Counted from the first letter of the stretch, positions 1-6,708 are shown. The stretch is DNA of 15,770 bases from Coriobacteriales bacterium (GCA_031256575.1 JAIRQI010000176.1:1-15770); one strand, 5' to 3'. Made by a program: numbers and translations. The notes: a model not told the origin generated them from the letters alone.

Positions 1-2
1 AT

Positions 3-458
3 AATCTGCCAGATGACGACTATTATGCTGACTTTCCCCAATACGAAAACGGTATCGGTCTGGTCACCAGCTTTATCCAGGATTGGCAGGCTTTTATCGA
101 GCAAGCTCCGCCCATCCCAGCTGCAGTGCTGGTCAGCGGAGAAGCTTTTGCTCCAATCTTGCAGCAGCTAATCGTAAAAACGCCACCAGCCAGTCAGCTT
201 CAGGTACTCGCCGTACCCAACCTCTTCTTCGGCGGTTCGGTGAATGCTACCGGCTTGCTGACCGCCAGTGATATCGCCCAGGCCTTTGCGACAGCAGGTA
301 AACGAATCTCGTCAGAGTTGCCCGTGTTTATCCCCAGTTTTATCTTTAACTCGGATGGACTGACTTTGGACGGTTACACTGCAAGCCAGCTGCAGGCGCT
401 AATCGGGCGTAAGGTGCATGTGGTAACCTATATCAGTGAGTTAACTGCATCTACGTGA
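3..458 (+). CDS. DUF512 family protein, C-terminal part (5' end outside window)
   Basis: An open frame enters from the left edge and stops at TGA 456-458, giving about 151 C-terminal residues. The sequence carries the signature of the DUF512 family: a stretch reading VLAVPNLFFGGSVNATGLLT, which matches the usual N-x-FFG-x-x-V-x-V-x-GLLTG pattern, followed by a region ending LPVFIPSFIFNSDGLTLDGY that corresponds to the family's conserved closing motif. Family members are usually 430-460 residues with an N-terminal PDZ-like domain and a cysteine-bearing middle region. Neither is visible here because the gene is cut. The biochemical role is not established. The gene lies 12 bases upstream of der, an arrangement I know from clostridia and related Gram-positives, so the two are probably co-transcribed. 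The GTG at 126 is internal, since the coherent protein sequence continues upstream of it. Confidence 0.8.
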   Translation, partial: NLPDDDYYADFPQYENGIGLVTSFIQDWQAFIEQAPPIPAAVLVSGEAFAPILQQLIVKTPPASQLQVLAVPNLFFGGSVNATGLLTASDIAQAFATAGKRISSELPVFIPSFIFNSDGLTLDGYTASQLQALIGRKVHVVTYISELTAST

Positions 459-470
459 GGATAGAGGCTG

Positions 471-1838
471 ATGAGCCTGCCGATTGTCGCAGTGGTCGGC
501 CGACCGAATGTCGGCAAGTCCACTTTTGTGAACCGCATAGCCCAGACCAGTGATGCCATCGTGCATGAGCAGCGGGGAGTGACGCGTGACCGCAGTTACC
601 ATCGCGCCGATTGGAACGGGCATGAGTTCATGCTGATCGACACCGGTGGTATTGAGATGGGTGGCGATGATGCCTTTCAGGCTTCTATCCTAAACCAGGC
701 CTTGGTGGCTTGCGAAGAAGCCGATGTCGTGCTGTTGATGGTTGACGGCCAGACTGGTTTGTTGGCTGACGATGTCGAGGTGGCTCGCATCCTGAAGCGT
801 TCAGGCCGACCGGTGATGCTGCTGGTGAATAAAATCGACGAGCCTTTGCGTGAGGATCAGACCTGGGAGTTCTACCAGGTGGGTCTAGGTGAACCCTGGT
901 CGATATCCAGCCTGCATGGGCACGGTTCCGGGGATTTGCTCGACGCTCTAGCGGATTTGCTGCCAGCCGACGACACCATCGCCCCCACCAACACCATCAC
1001 CCCCGCAGAACCTAGTGGCCTAGTCAGCCCAGGCACCCCTGCCGACCCCGGTGAAATCTGTGTGGCCATCATCGGACGGCCTAATGCTGGCAAGTCTACC
1101 TTGACCAATCGGCTGCTCGGCCAAGAGCGCTCGATTGTCAGCGAAGTGGCTGGTACAACCCGCGATGCCATCGACAGCGTCTTAGTACGAGACGGCCAAC
1201 ACTACAGAATTATCGATACCGCTGGTATCCGTCGCAAATCCCATATTGATGCCGATGTCGAATACTACGGTTTCGTGCGAGCTTTAAAAGCGATTGACCG
1301 GGCAGATGTCGCTCTGCTTTTGATTGACGCTGTGTTAGGTCTCACCGACCAGGACCAGCGCGTTGCCCGCTTGGCTGAAGAGCGTGGTTGCGCCTTGATT
1401 ATCCTGATAAACAAATGGGACCAGCTAGATACCCCGGAGGCGCGCGAGCTGGTTAACCAGCAGGTAGAGGATAGACTGCCTTTTGTCGCCTACGCCCCAG
1501 TAATCCATATCTCCGCTCTGACCGGACGCAGCGTCCATCGCATCTGGCAAGCCATCAAGCTGGTCTATGCTAACTACTGTGGCAAGATTAAGACCTCCCG
1601 CCTGAATGCCCTGCTCACAGAGCTGCGCGACTTCGGCCATACTATCTCGAAAGGCCGCATGCGGCTGCGCATCAACTATGTCACCCAGACCGGGTTCAAA
1701 CCACCGGTTTTTACCTTCTTTGCCAACCATCCCCAGATTATCGATGACAATTTCACCCGCTACTTAGAGAACCGGATGCGCGAATCCTTACCCCTGCAAG
1801 GCACCCCAATCAAGCTGAAGTTCAAGCAAAAGGACTAA
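471..1838 (+). CDS. der: Ribosome biogenesis GTPase Der (EngA)
   Basis: This 455-residue protein has two tandem GTPase domains and a C-terminal KH-like domain, the layout specific to Der, which acts in late assembly of the 50S ribosomal subunit. In domain 1 the P-loop is GRPNVGKS (residues 10-17), the G3 motif DTGG (57-60) and the G4 motif NKID (120-123). An acidic, proline- and threonine-rich linker spans about 166-194. In domain 2 the P-loop is GRPNAGKS (202-209), G3 is DTAG (249-252), G4 is NKWD (314-317) and a G5-like SALTG follows. The KH-like domain fills about 360-455. Length is normal (436-490 in the family). The ATG at 471 begins the conserved LPIVAVVGRPNVGKS start and has AGAGG/GAGG purine runs just upstream. 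All key residues are present, so the gene looks functional. Confidence 0.97.
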   Translation: MSLPIVAVVGRPNVGKSTFVNRIAQTSDAIVHEQRGVTRDRSYHRADWNGHEFMLIDTGGIEMGGDDAFQASILNQALVACEEADVVLLMVDGQTGLLADDVEVARILKRSGRPVMLLVNKIDEPLREDQTWEFYQVGLGEPWSISSLHGHGSGDLLDALADLLPADDTIAPTNTITPAEPSGLVSPGTPADPGEICVAIIGRPNAGKSTLTNRLLGQERSIVSEVAGTTRDAIDSVLVRDGQHYRIIDTAGIRRKSHIDADVEYYGFVRALKAIDRADVALLLIDAVLGLTDQDQRVARLAEERGCALIILINKWDQLDTPEARELVNQQVEDRLPFVAYAPVIHISALTGRSVHRIWQAIKLVYANYCGKIKTSRLNALLTELRDFGHTISKGRMRLRINYVTQTGFKPPVFTFFANHPQIIDDNFTRYLENRMRESLPLQGTPIKLKFKQKD

Positions 1839-1865
1839 AGAAATGTGGAAAAACCTGCAGGAGCT

Positions 1866-2099
1866 GATGGGAACGTTGACAGGAAAGGTAGCGGGAGAAA
1901 CCAGCGGGGTAGATGGGAACGGTGACAGGGAGGGTAGCAAGAGAAACCAGCGGGAGCAGATGGGAACGTTGACAGGGAGGGTAGCAAGAGAAACCCGCAG
2001 GAGCAGATGGGAACGTTGACAGGGAGGGTAGCAGGAGAAACCCGCAGGGGCAGATGGGGACGGTGACAGGAAGGGTAGCAGGAGAAACCAGCGGGAGGA
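1866..2099. repeat. Five tandem copies of a 47-bp repeat
   Basis: Five head-to-tail units start at 1866, 1912, 1959, 2006 and 2053. The first is 46 bp and the others 47 bp. Each begins GATGGGAACG (GATGGGGACG in the last), continues with TTGACAGG or GTGACAGG, then GGGTAGCA and GAGAAACC, and ends near GGGAGCA. Units differ at only a few positions. A partial unit (AAACCTGCAGGAGCT) precedes the array at 1851-1865. The unit length is not a multiple of three and there is no spacer of unique sequence, so this is neither a coding repeat nor a CRISPR array. The array begins 27 bases after the der stop. The words GTGACAGGG and GGGGACGGT also occur in the palindrome at 3045-3111, so the two may be related repeat families. 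Confidence 0.9.
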
Positions 2100-2117
2100 T
2101 GATGGAGAGATTGTCCT

Positions 2118-2280
2118 AGTTAGTGTCTGAAAAGCACTCAAATCGGCATTTTTTTGCGCGTTGTTATGAAGGATGTTCAGGGTAATCTCACATAAGTGCA
2201 GGTCAAGGGCATGTGGATAAATACGAGGTTTTCTCCCCATAATGAAGAATGCCGATTTGGATGCTTTCCAGACACCAACT
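2118..2280. mobile_element. 163-bp MITE-like element with 36-bp terminal inverted repeats
   Basis: The left end 2118-2153 starts AGTTAGTGTCTGAAAAGC, and the reverse complement of the right end 2245-2280 starts AGTTGGTGTCTGGAAAGC. The two 36-base ends match at 31 positions and share CAAATCGGCATT. The 91 bp between them hold no convincing reading frame. Size and structure fit a non-autonomous miniature inverted-repeat transposable element or the remnant of an insertion sequence that kept only its ends. I see no clear target-site duplication in the immediate flanks (left ...TTGTCCT, right GCTTGTT...), so insertion is either old or the true ends are a few bases off. The right half also holds the string GAGGTTTTCTCCCCAT, which recurs at 4976-5008. 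The parent transposase family is not identified. Confidence 0.6.
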
Positions 2281-2390
2281 GCTTGTTATTTGGCAAGCAA
2301 GAGGGATAGGTGATGGATAGATGGTGGATGGACGAGGTCTATCTGATCTATTTGCTCTGCTTGTTCTCATTTTCTTAGCTTTGAGTAGGA
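2281..2390. other. Short non-coding stretch before the toxin-antitoxin pair
   Basis: These 110 bases complete the roughly 600-bp gene-free stretch between der and the antitoxin gene, whose other parts are the tandem array and the inverted-repeat element. A short inverted repeat TGCTTG/CAAGCA begins just inside the element's right end at about 2280. A purine-rich GGATGGATAG-like stretch follows. No coding region or RNA gene was recognised. Confidence 0.5.
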
Positions 2391-2434
2391 TTGACGTACG
2401 CTATACACGTGCGTTATCATCAGCATGGAGGTGG
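2391..2434 (+). promoter_or_regulatory. Putative promoter, operator and ribosome-binding site of the toxin-antitoxin operon
   Basis: A -35-like TTGACG (2391-2396) and a -10-like TATCAT (2415-2420) stand 18 bases apart. They are followed by a strong ribosome-binding site GGAGGTGG (2427-2434) placed 4 bases before the ATG at 2439. The spacer holds an imperfect inverted repeat, CGTACG-N7-CGTGCG, which could be the operator through which the antitoxin represses its own operon, as is typical for Phd/YefM proteins. The predicted transcript would have a very short leader. The promoter call is from sequence pattern only. Confidence 0.45.
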
Positions 2435-2438
2435 TTAT

Positions 2439-2699
2439 ATGACAACACAGTACACTCCAACTAATGCACGTAAGAATCTATATGGGATTATTAAGGCAGT
2501 GACGATGAATAGGGACGTCATTGAGATTGTTCCAAGCACTGGTCAGGAAGGTGTGGCTGTCATCCCGCTCGCTGATTGGTCGTCAATCAAGGAGACGCTT
2601 TTTTTGGAGCAGAGTGGGGTTATGAACACTGTACGCCAGCGCGAGTCTGACGAATCGGGCTTCAGTGATGTCGATGATTTGGATTGGGATACTCTTTGA
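2439..2699 (+). CDS. Antitoxin of the Phd/YefM family
   Basis: The protein has 86 residues from the ATG at 2439. This start was chosen over the in-frame TTG at 2391 because GGAGGTGG lies just upstream and because TTG 2391 falls in the likely -35 box. The N-terminal half (about 1-55) reads like a Phd/YefM DNA-binding fold, with TPTNARKNLYGIIKAV followed by the ...VIEIVPSTGQEGVAVIPLADW segment. The C-terminal third is acidic (ESDESGFSDVDDLDWDTL), as expected for the tail that wraps and neutralises a basic YoeB-type toxin. Such antitoxins bind the toxin and, with it, repress the operon. The stop overlaps the toxin start (TGATG), so translation is probably coupled. Complete, with no lesion seen. 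Confidence 0.85.
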   Translation: MTTQYTPTNARKNLYGIIKAVTMNRDVIEIVPSTGQEGVAVIPLADWSSIKETLFLEQSGVMNTVRQRESDESGFSDVDDLDWDTL

Positions 2700-2965
2700 T
2701 GGCTTACCGGGTCGTCATTAAGAATTCCGCGAAGGCAGATTTGCGAAAGATTAAGCAATCCAAGCTCAAGGAACGTTTTCTGCAAATAGTTGAGACATTG
2801 AGAACTGACCCTTACGCTCCTTCTGACCAATTCGAGAAGCTTGTTCCCTACAACGAGGGCCGCTACTCACGGCGTCTCAGTTACCAGCATCGCATCGTCT
2901 ATAAAGTTGATGAAAACGCTAAAAAGGTTCAAATCTATGCTGCCTGGTCACATTATGAAAACTGA
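2699..2965 (+). CDS. YoeB/Txe-family toxin (ribosome-dependent mRNA interferase)
   Basis: This 88-residue basic protein begins at the ATG that overlaps the antitoxin stop. A TTG 15 bases upstream is possible but less likely. It has the RelE/YoeB fold signature: an N-terminal helix-rich segment KADLRKIKQSKLKERFLQIV, then FEKL (E46), SRRLSYQHRIVYKV (R58, R59, R65) and a terminal SHYEN (H85, Y86). In Escherichia coli YoeB the residues E46, R65, H83 and Y84 are the catalytic set. All four have counterparts here, so the toxin looks active. YoeB toxins cut mRNA in the ribosomal A site and inhibit translation initiation. With the upstream Phd/YefM gene it forms a complete type II module, lying between the housekeeping genes der and plsY. 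Confidence 0.88.
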   Translation: MAYRVVIKNSAKADLRKIKQSKLKERFLQIVETLRTDPYAPSDQFEKLVPYNEGRYSRRLSYQHRIVYKVDENAKKVQIYAAWSHYEN

Positions 2966-3029
2966 ATGCTTGAAGCGAGGGCTTGTGTTTCTCACTACTG
3001 GCTTGGGTGACAGATAGGGGGCAGGAGCT

Positions 3030-3126
3030 TGTCAGTAGGTATCAGGGTGACAGGGGGACGGTTCTTCTGTCACCACTTAATGGTGACAGAAGAACCGTCC
3101 CCCTGTCACCTGTCATCAGGTATCAG
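3030..3126. repeat. Perfect long palindrome with nested hairpins and flanking direct repeats
   Basis: Bases 3046-3074 and 3082-3110 are exact 29-bp inverted copies. Counting the adjacent A-T pair gives a 30-bp stem with a 5-base loop CTTAA. Each arm is itself bounded by GGTGACA and TGTCACC, so each could fold alone into a smaller hairpin. The palindrome is abutted on both sides by 16-bp near-identical direct repeats, 3030-3045 and 3111-3126, matching at 14 of 16 positions and sharing AGGTATCAG. A degenerate half-arm, GGTGACAGATAGGGGGC, lies at 3006-3022. The core GGGGACGGTTCTTCTGTCA resembles a dispersed palindromic repeat I recall from Coriobacteriia and clostridia genomes. A REP/RAYT-type or MITE origin is inference. 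It may also end transcription of the toxin operon, but no clear T run follows. Confidence 0.85.
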
Positions 3127-3176
3127 CAGGTCATCGGCAGGTAGTAAGCAAGTCTTCAAGTACGGGAGCGGCTGAA

Positions 3177-3923
3177 ATGCAACAAATCATCCTATATTGC
3201 GTCGCTTGTCTGGCAATCAGCTTTCTCTTGGGTTCGATACCCTGGGGAGTAATCATCTCTAAGATGTTTTATCGCACCGATATTCGCGAGCATGGTTCGG
3301 GCAACATCGGCACCACCAATGCCATCCGCACCATGGGAGTAGTCGGTGGTGTTGCGGTTTTCAGCCTAGACTTCGTCAAAGGCCTACTGGCTGGGGTTTT
3401 GGCGATGGCTTTGGGATTGTTAGCAGCCTGGAATGTCTCGCAAGCCTCACTAGCTACGTTAGTTGACGGAGGTGAGCCGATTGTCATGTTCGGGCTACAG
3501 TTATCCGACAGCACAGTACTCTCGGCTTTCAACACCCATATCTATGGCTTGATTCAAGGCTTAGGCATATTCGGCTCAATCAGCGGGCATGTTTTCAGCC
3601 CCTGGTTGCATTTCAAAGGTGGCAAAGGCATAGCTGTAGCCGCAGGCTGCTTGTTCTTCGGATACGGTTGGCAAGGCTGGTTGATGCTGGTAGCAGTCTT
3701 CGCTGTGCTGGTGGTCATCACCCGCTATGTCTCGGTCGGCTCGATTACAGCAGCAGTCTGTGCACCCTTTGTGGCTTATTGGTCTTCAGGGGGAGAATTA
3801 CTCTTCGTAGTCTTGGTGTTATTAGCGGCATCGCTGGTAATCTGGGCACACCGCAGCAACATCTCCCGTCTGCGAGCCGGAACCGAATACCGCATCGGGC
3901 AGAAGAAAGAGGTTCAAGAATGA
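3177..3923 (+). CDS. plsY: Glycerol-3-phosphate acyltransferase PlsY
   Basis: PlsY is an integral membrane enzyme that transfers an acyl group from acyl-phosphate to sn-glycerol-3-phosphate, the first committed step of phospholipid synthesis in most bacteria. The 248-residue sequence holds the three family motifs: GSIPWG (19-24) with HGSGNIGTTNAIR (39-51), then GHVFSPWLHFKGGKGIA (137-153), whose lysine/glycine loop binds the phosphate, and WAHRSNISRLRAGTEYRIG (223-241) near the C terminus. Several hydrophobic membrane spans are present. It is about 40-50 residues longer than usual because of extra sequence at about 83-130 between motifs 1 and 2. The ATG at 3177 has GGGAG 8 bases upstream. The stop overlaps the gpsA start by 4 bases (ATGA), so the enzyme is coupled to the one that makes its acceptor substrate. 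Confidence 0.95.
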   Translation: MQQIILYCVACLAISFLLGSIPWGVIISKMFYRTDIREHGSGNIGTTNAIRTMGVVGGVAVFSLDFVKGLLAGVLAMALGLLAAWNVSQASLATLVDGGEPIVMFGLQLSDSTVLSAFNTHIYGLIQGLGIFGSISGHVFSPWLHFKGGKGIAVAAGCLFFGYGWQGWLMLVAVFAVLVVITRYVSVGSITAAVCAPFVAYWSSGGELLFVVLVLLAASLVIWAHRSNISRLRAGTEYRIGQKKEVQE

Positions 3924-4951
3924 TGGATATAGATACTCCAAAAGCCACCGCAACCCCAAGAGTTGCTGTCATCGGAGCCGGCTCCTGGGGTTCGGCTATC
4001 GCTTGGCTGCTTGGCAGCAAAGGAACTGCTGTCACCTTATGGTCACGCGACCAAGCTCTGGTCGATTACTTCAACAGTGAGCAGCAAAACCCTCGATACT
4101 TGAGTGACATCGTTTTTCCAGCCAATGTCCAAGCCAGCGCAGATTTACAGCAAAGCCTCAGCTCAGCGGACGCTGCTGTTCTAGTCACTCCATCGATGGC
4201 TCTAGCTGAGATGGCGGAGCGTTTGCGCGACCTGGTCAGCCCTGAGCTGCCTTTAATCATCTTGAGCAAGGGCCTCGACCCATCAAGCCTGAGCTATCTA
4301 GATGAGACCTTGGCTCGAGCAGTCGGCCACCCAGAACGTATCGCTGTGCTCTCCGGGCCAAACCATGCTGAGGAAGTCTGCAAGGCTATTCCAGCTGCGA
4401 CAGTCGTAGCTTCCAAGAATGCTACTTGTGCCCAATTCTTTCAGGAGTTGTTAGCCACCCCGACCTTCAGGGTCTATAACTCTGATGATACAATCGGTGT
4501 CCAACTCTGTGGAGCTACAAAAAATGTCATAGCCATTGCCTGCGGTTTAGCCTCCGGCCTGGGCTTAGGCGACAATACCCAAGCCATGCTGATGACCCGT
4601 GGACTAGCCGAGATTGCCCGCTTGGTGAAAGCTGCAGGTGGCCAGTCGATTACCTGTATGGGTCTGGCTGGGATGGGAGACCTGATTGCCACCTGTACAT
4701 CAACACACTCCCGTAATCGCAGTTTCGGCTTGGAGCTAGCAGGTGGAGGTAGCCTGAAAAGCTACCAAGACCGCACCCACATGGTGGTTGAAGGCGCCCT
4801 GGCAGCCCAAACTGTCTCAGCGCTGGCAGCGAAATACCAGGTAGAGTTACCAATCTGCGAACAAGTGCGCTCCATCGTCTGGGAAGACCAACCTATCGAC
4901 CAGGCGTTCCACAGTTTAATCAACCGCGACTTCAAACCAGAGTTCTACTAA
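3920..4951 (+). CDS. gpsA: NAD(P)+-dependent glycerol-3-phosphate dehydrogenase GpsA
   Basis: GpsA is a cytosolic enzyme that reduces dihydroxyacetone phosphate to sn-glycerol-3-phosphate, the substrate of PlsY encoded just upstream. The protein has 343 residues from ATG 3920, which has AAAGAGG 7 bases upstream. ATG 3923 is an equally plausible start. A longer open frame reaches back to 3668 but lies inside plsY and is not used. Visible motifs are a Rossmann dinucleotide-binding loop VAVIGAGSWGSAIA (15-28), LSGPNHAEEV (144-153), GATKNVIAIACGLASGLGLG (198-217) with the catalytic lysine at 201, GLAGMGDLIATC (248-259) with HSRNRSFG, and VVEG (289-292). Length and motif spacing are normal, and no lesion is seen. 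Confidence 0.96.
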   Translation: MMDIDTPKATATPRVAVIGAGSWGSAIAWLLGSKGTAVTLWSRDQALVDYFNSEQQNPRYLSDIVFPANVQASADLQQSLSSADAAVLVTPSMALAEMAERLRDLVSPELPLIILSKGLDPSSLSYLDETLARAVGHPERIAVLSGPNHAEEVCKAIPAATVVASKNATCAQFFQELLATPTFRVYNSDDTIGVQLCGATKNVIAIACGLASGLGLGDNTQAMLMTRGLAEIARLVKAAGGQSITCMGLAGMGDLIATCTSTHSRNRSFGLELAGGGSLKSYQDRTHMVVEGALAAQTVSALAAKYQVELPICEQVRSIVWEDQPIDQAFHSLINRDFKPEFY

Positions 4952-4975
4952 GCCAGCAGCGACTGACAGAGCACC

Positions 4976-5008
4976 TGGGGAGAAACCCTTGCGAAGGTTT
5001 TCTCCCCA
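4976..5008. repeat. GGGGAGAAACC hairpin repeat downstream of gpsA
   Basis: An inverted repeat TGGGGAGAAACC / GGTTTTCTCCCCA closes a short loop (CTTGCGAA), with one extra A in the right arm forming a bulge. It lies 24 bases after the gpsA stop, where a terminator is expected, but there is no T run on either side. The same sequence occurs as half-copies at 2226-2240 and 6709-6727, so it is more likely a dispersed short palindrome that may double as a weak terminator. Confidence 0.7.
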
Positions 5009-5019
5009 TAAATCTAACC

Positions 5020-5069
5020 TTTACGTAATAGAATCGCTATTCTATACTGGTTCTTACTTATTGGTAAGA
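5020..5069 (+). promoter_or_regulatory. Promoter with two inverted repeats upstream of the hipB-like gene
   Basis: A -35-like TTTACG (5020-5025) and a -10-like TATACT (5043-5048) are separated by exactly 17 bases. A perfect 7-bp inverted repeat, ATAGAAT-CGCT-ATTCTAT (5028-5045), lies across the spacer and touches the -10 box. A second perfect repeat, TCTTAC-N6-GTAAGA (5052-5069), follows at the expected transcription start. HTH antitoxins of HipB type repress their own promoter by binding paired palindromes, so these are good operator candidates. The sequences differ from the classic E. coli hip operator (TATCC-N8-GGATA). Binding is inferred. Confidence 0.55.
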
Positions 5070-5104
5070 TTATTAGAGACTCAGGCCAAATCGGAGCTAT
5101 ACGT

Positions 5105-5392
5105 ATGATTGGAATGACTATGCCAGCGCAGCCAGATACGAACGTCATAATGCCAGTGTCTGACCCCCTCACAAAAAAGCAGGTATTCGACGCTTCCGAG
5201 ATCGGTATGATGCTTCGCCAACGCCGCAAGGAACTCGGTTACACCCAGGTAGATATCGCATCATTCATGGGCATCAGTCCGCGTTTGGTTGGTGAGATAG
5301 AACGTGGCCGCAAGACCGTTGGAATACAGAAGGTATTAAACATGGCTAGCGGTCTGGGCATCGATATCTTCTTGTCTGTTAGAGGTCGATGA
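5105..5392 (+). CDS. HipB-like antitoxin / XRE-family HTH regulator
   Basis: This 95-residue protein has a helix-turn-helix of the Cro/C1 (XRE) type at about residues 33-88: EIGMMLRQRRKELGYTQVDI, then a recognition helix around GISPRLVGEIERGRK, and a closing VLNMASGLGIDIFLSV. This is the usual shape of HipB-like antitoxins, which bind DNA as dimers and hold the HipA kinase in check. The first 25 residues are unusual and may be partly untranslated. ATG 5105 is chosen because GGAG lies 8 bases upstream, while the later in-frame ATG at 5150 has no ribosome-binding site. The stop overlaps the hipA start (ATGATG), the tight coupling typical of hipBA. It is intact although its kinase partner is broken, so it may survive as a stand-alone repressor. 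Confidence 0.8.
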   Translation: MIGMTMPAQPDTNVIMPVSDPLTKKQVFDASEIGMMLRQRRKELGYTQVDIASFMGISPRLVGEIERGRKTVGIQKVLNMASGLGIDIFLSVRGR

Positions 5393-6692
5393 TGTCAGAG
5401 CAGCTACAAGTTTTTCGTGAATTCATGGGTGCTTACCAGCTCGTTGGTTCTTTGGATGCAAAAGATAGCGGGGCGGTTTTCGCTTATACCACTGAATACC
5501 TTGCTAGCCAGAATGCTCAGGCAATCTCGTTATCTTTGCTCCTACGCGAACAGCCCTTCACACCTGAAGAGTCTTATACATTTTTTGAAGGCTTGCTTCC
5601 TGAAGGGGAGCAGCGTAGTACCCTTGCCTAGTCTCTGCATCTTGGCAGTGATGCTTATCCGCAGATGCTAGCGCGACTAAATAACGAGTCAACAGGAGCA
5701 CTCTTATTTCTTTTAGAGAATTCGCCAGATGGTAGAGAGCTGATTAAAGCCGCTCTTATGAAGCTTTTGCTACTGATGATTTGCTGCGCTTCTCACAACA
5801 GCCGCATACTGTAGCCCTTGAAACAGGCATGGCCTCTCGCTTGTCTTTAGCTGGAGCTCAAGCCAAGATGGGGCTCTACCATAATGGTGATGATCCTGCT
5901 ACCGGCTGGTTTCTACCCAAAGGCTCAGCTCCTTCAACCCATATCATCAAAGCATCCGATGGAACCTTTCCTCATCTGATTATCAATGAAGCGCTCTGCC
6001 TAGCTACAGCTCGCAACCTAGGGTTTGATACAACGGAGTTTTTCTTCGTGCCTGTTGATAAAACCGAGCCTTTGCTGGCGGTTAAGCGGTTCGACCGTAC
6101 AATAACGAATGATGCCCAGATTATCGATGGCTTATTCGTACCCAATCGGCTTCATCAGGAGGATTTCTGTCAAGCAGCGGGGCTTCCTTCTTACTACAAA
6201 TATGAGCCGACTGATGGACACTACCTGAACAAGGCAGCCAACCTGATTACTCAATCTGTCAGAAATCCTTTTGGAGACAAGGTGATGTTCTTCACCCGAA
6301 TACTCTTTGACCACCTGATTGGTAACTGTGACAACCATTTGAAGAACCATTCGTTTATCTTAAGCGCAGCCTGGGATTCGCGCGAACTCTCCCCCCTCTA
6401 CGATGTCACTTGCACTACCTACTACCCAGAACTGGCACAAGAGATGGGTGTCTCCCTCTGTCCCAGCAGACGAATCGATGATGTCAGCACGAGCGATATA
6501 CTTGTCAGCGCTGAACGCTTGGGGTTGGGTGAGCGGTTCGCTTGGCAGCAATACCAGCAGTTATGCGAAAGCTTCCTGCCTGCATTGCTGCGAGCTGAAC
6601 AAGAGCTCGTCGAACAGGGCTACGAAATGGCTTCATCCATAGCCGACTTCATTAGAAAGAACGCTCAGAAACGGCTTTCTTTAGCTCGTTGA
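5392..6692 (+). pseudogene. hipA-type Ser/Thr kinase toxin gene, broken by a stop and a frameshift
   Basis: Read through, the gene encodes about 434 residues, normal for HipA. The N-terminal domain (5392-5628) has FFEGLLPEGEQRS, typical of HipA. An in-frame TAG at 5629-5631 interrupts it, yet the same frame continues with HipA-like sequence (SLHLGSDAYPQML, NESTGALLFLL). Near 5755-5757 the coherent reading moves by one base, consistent with loss of one T, into YEAFATDDLLRFSQQPHTVA. The kinase part then runs intact to 6692: RLSLAGAQAKMGLY, STHIIKASDG, NEALC, AVKRFDR, LHQEDFCQAAG, the catalytic loop GNCDNHLKNHSF and the metal-binding YDVTCT. HipA proteins phosphorylate aminoacyl-tRNA synthetases such as GltX. 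Start ATG 5392 is preferred over 5389 because AGAGG stands 6 bases upstream. A split HipS/HipT-type system is an alternative but less likely, because the sequence between the pieces still reads as HipA. Confidence 0.85.
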
Positions 6693-6708
6693 TTGCCAGC
6701 TAATTAAC

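Noticed and set aside
1866..2099. CRISPR-like array because of regular repeats
   Set aside because: Units are directly adjacent with no unique spacers, no dyad-symmetric short repeat and no cas gene nearby.
1788..2240. Minus-strand 150-codon reading frame across the tandem repeats
   Set aside because: It overlaps the der 3' end, is a Leu/Pro/Ser low-complexity reading of the non-triplet repeat, has no ribosome-binding site and crosses the inverted-repeat element.
3668..3919. Extended N terminus for GpsA
   Set aside because: This in-frame extension lies wholly inside plsY, resembles no GpsA, and ATG 3920 has a good ribosome-binding site and the family's normal start.
4976..5008. Classic intrinsic terminator of gpsA
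   Set aside because: No T run follows the stem on either strand, and partial copies of the same sequence occur elsewhere, so it is listed as a repeat.
5781..6692. Stand-alone HipT-type kinase gene
   Set aside because: No ribosome-binding site precedes the TTG at 5781 or ATG at 5829, and the upstream 125 bases still read as HipA in two frames, so a broken single gene fits better.
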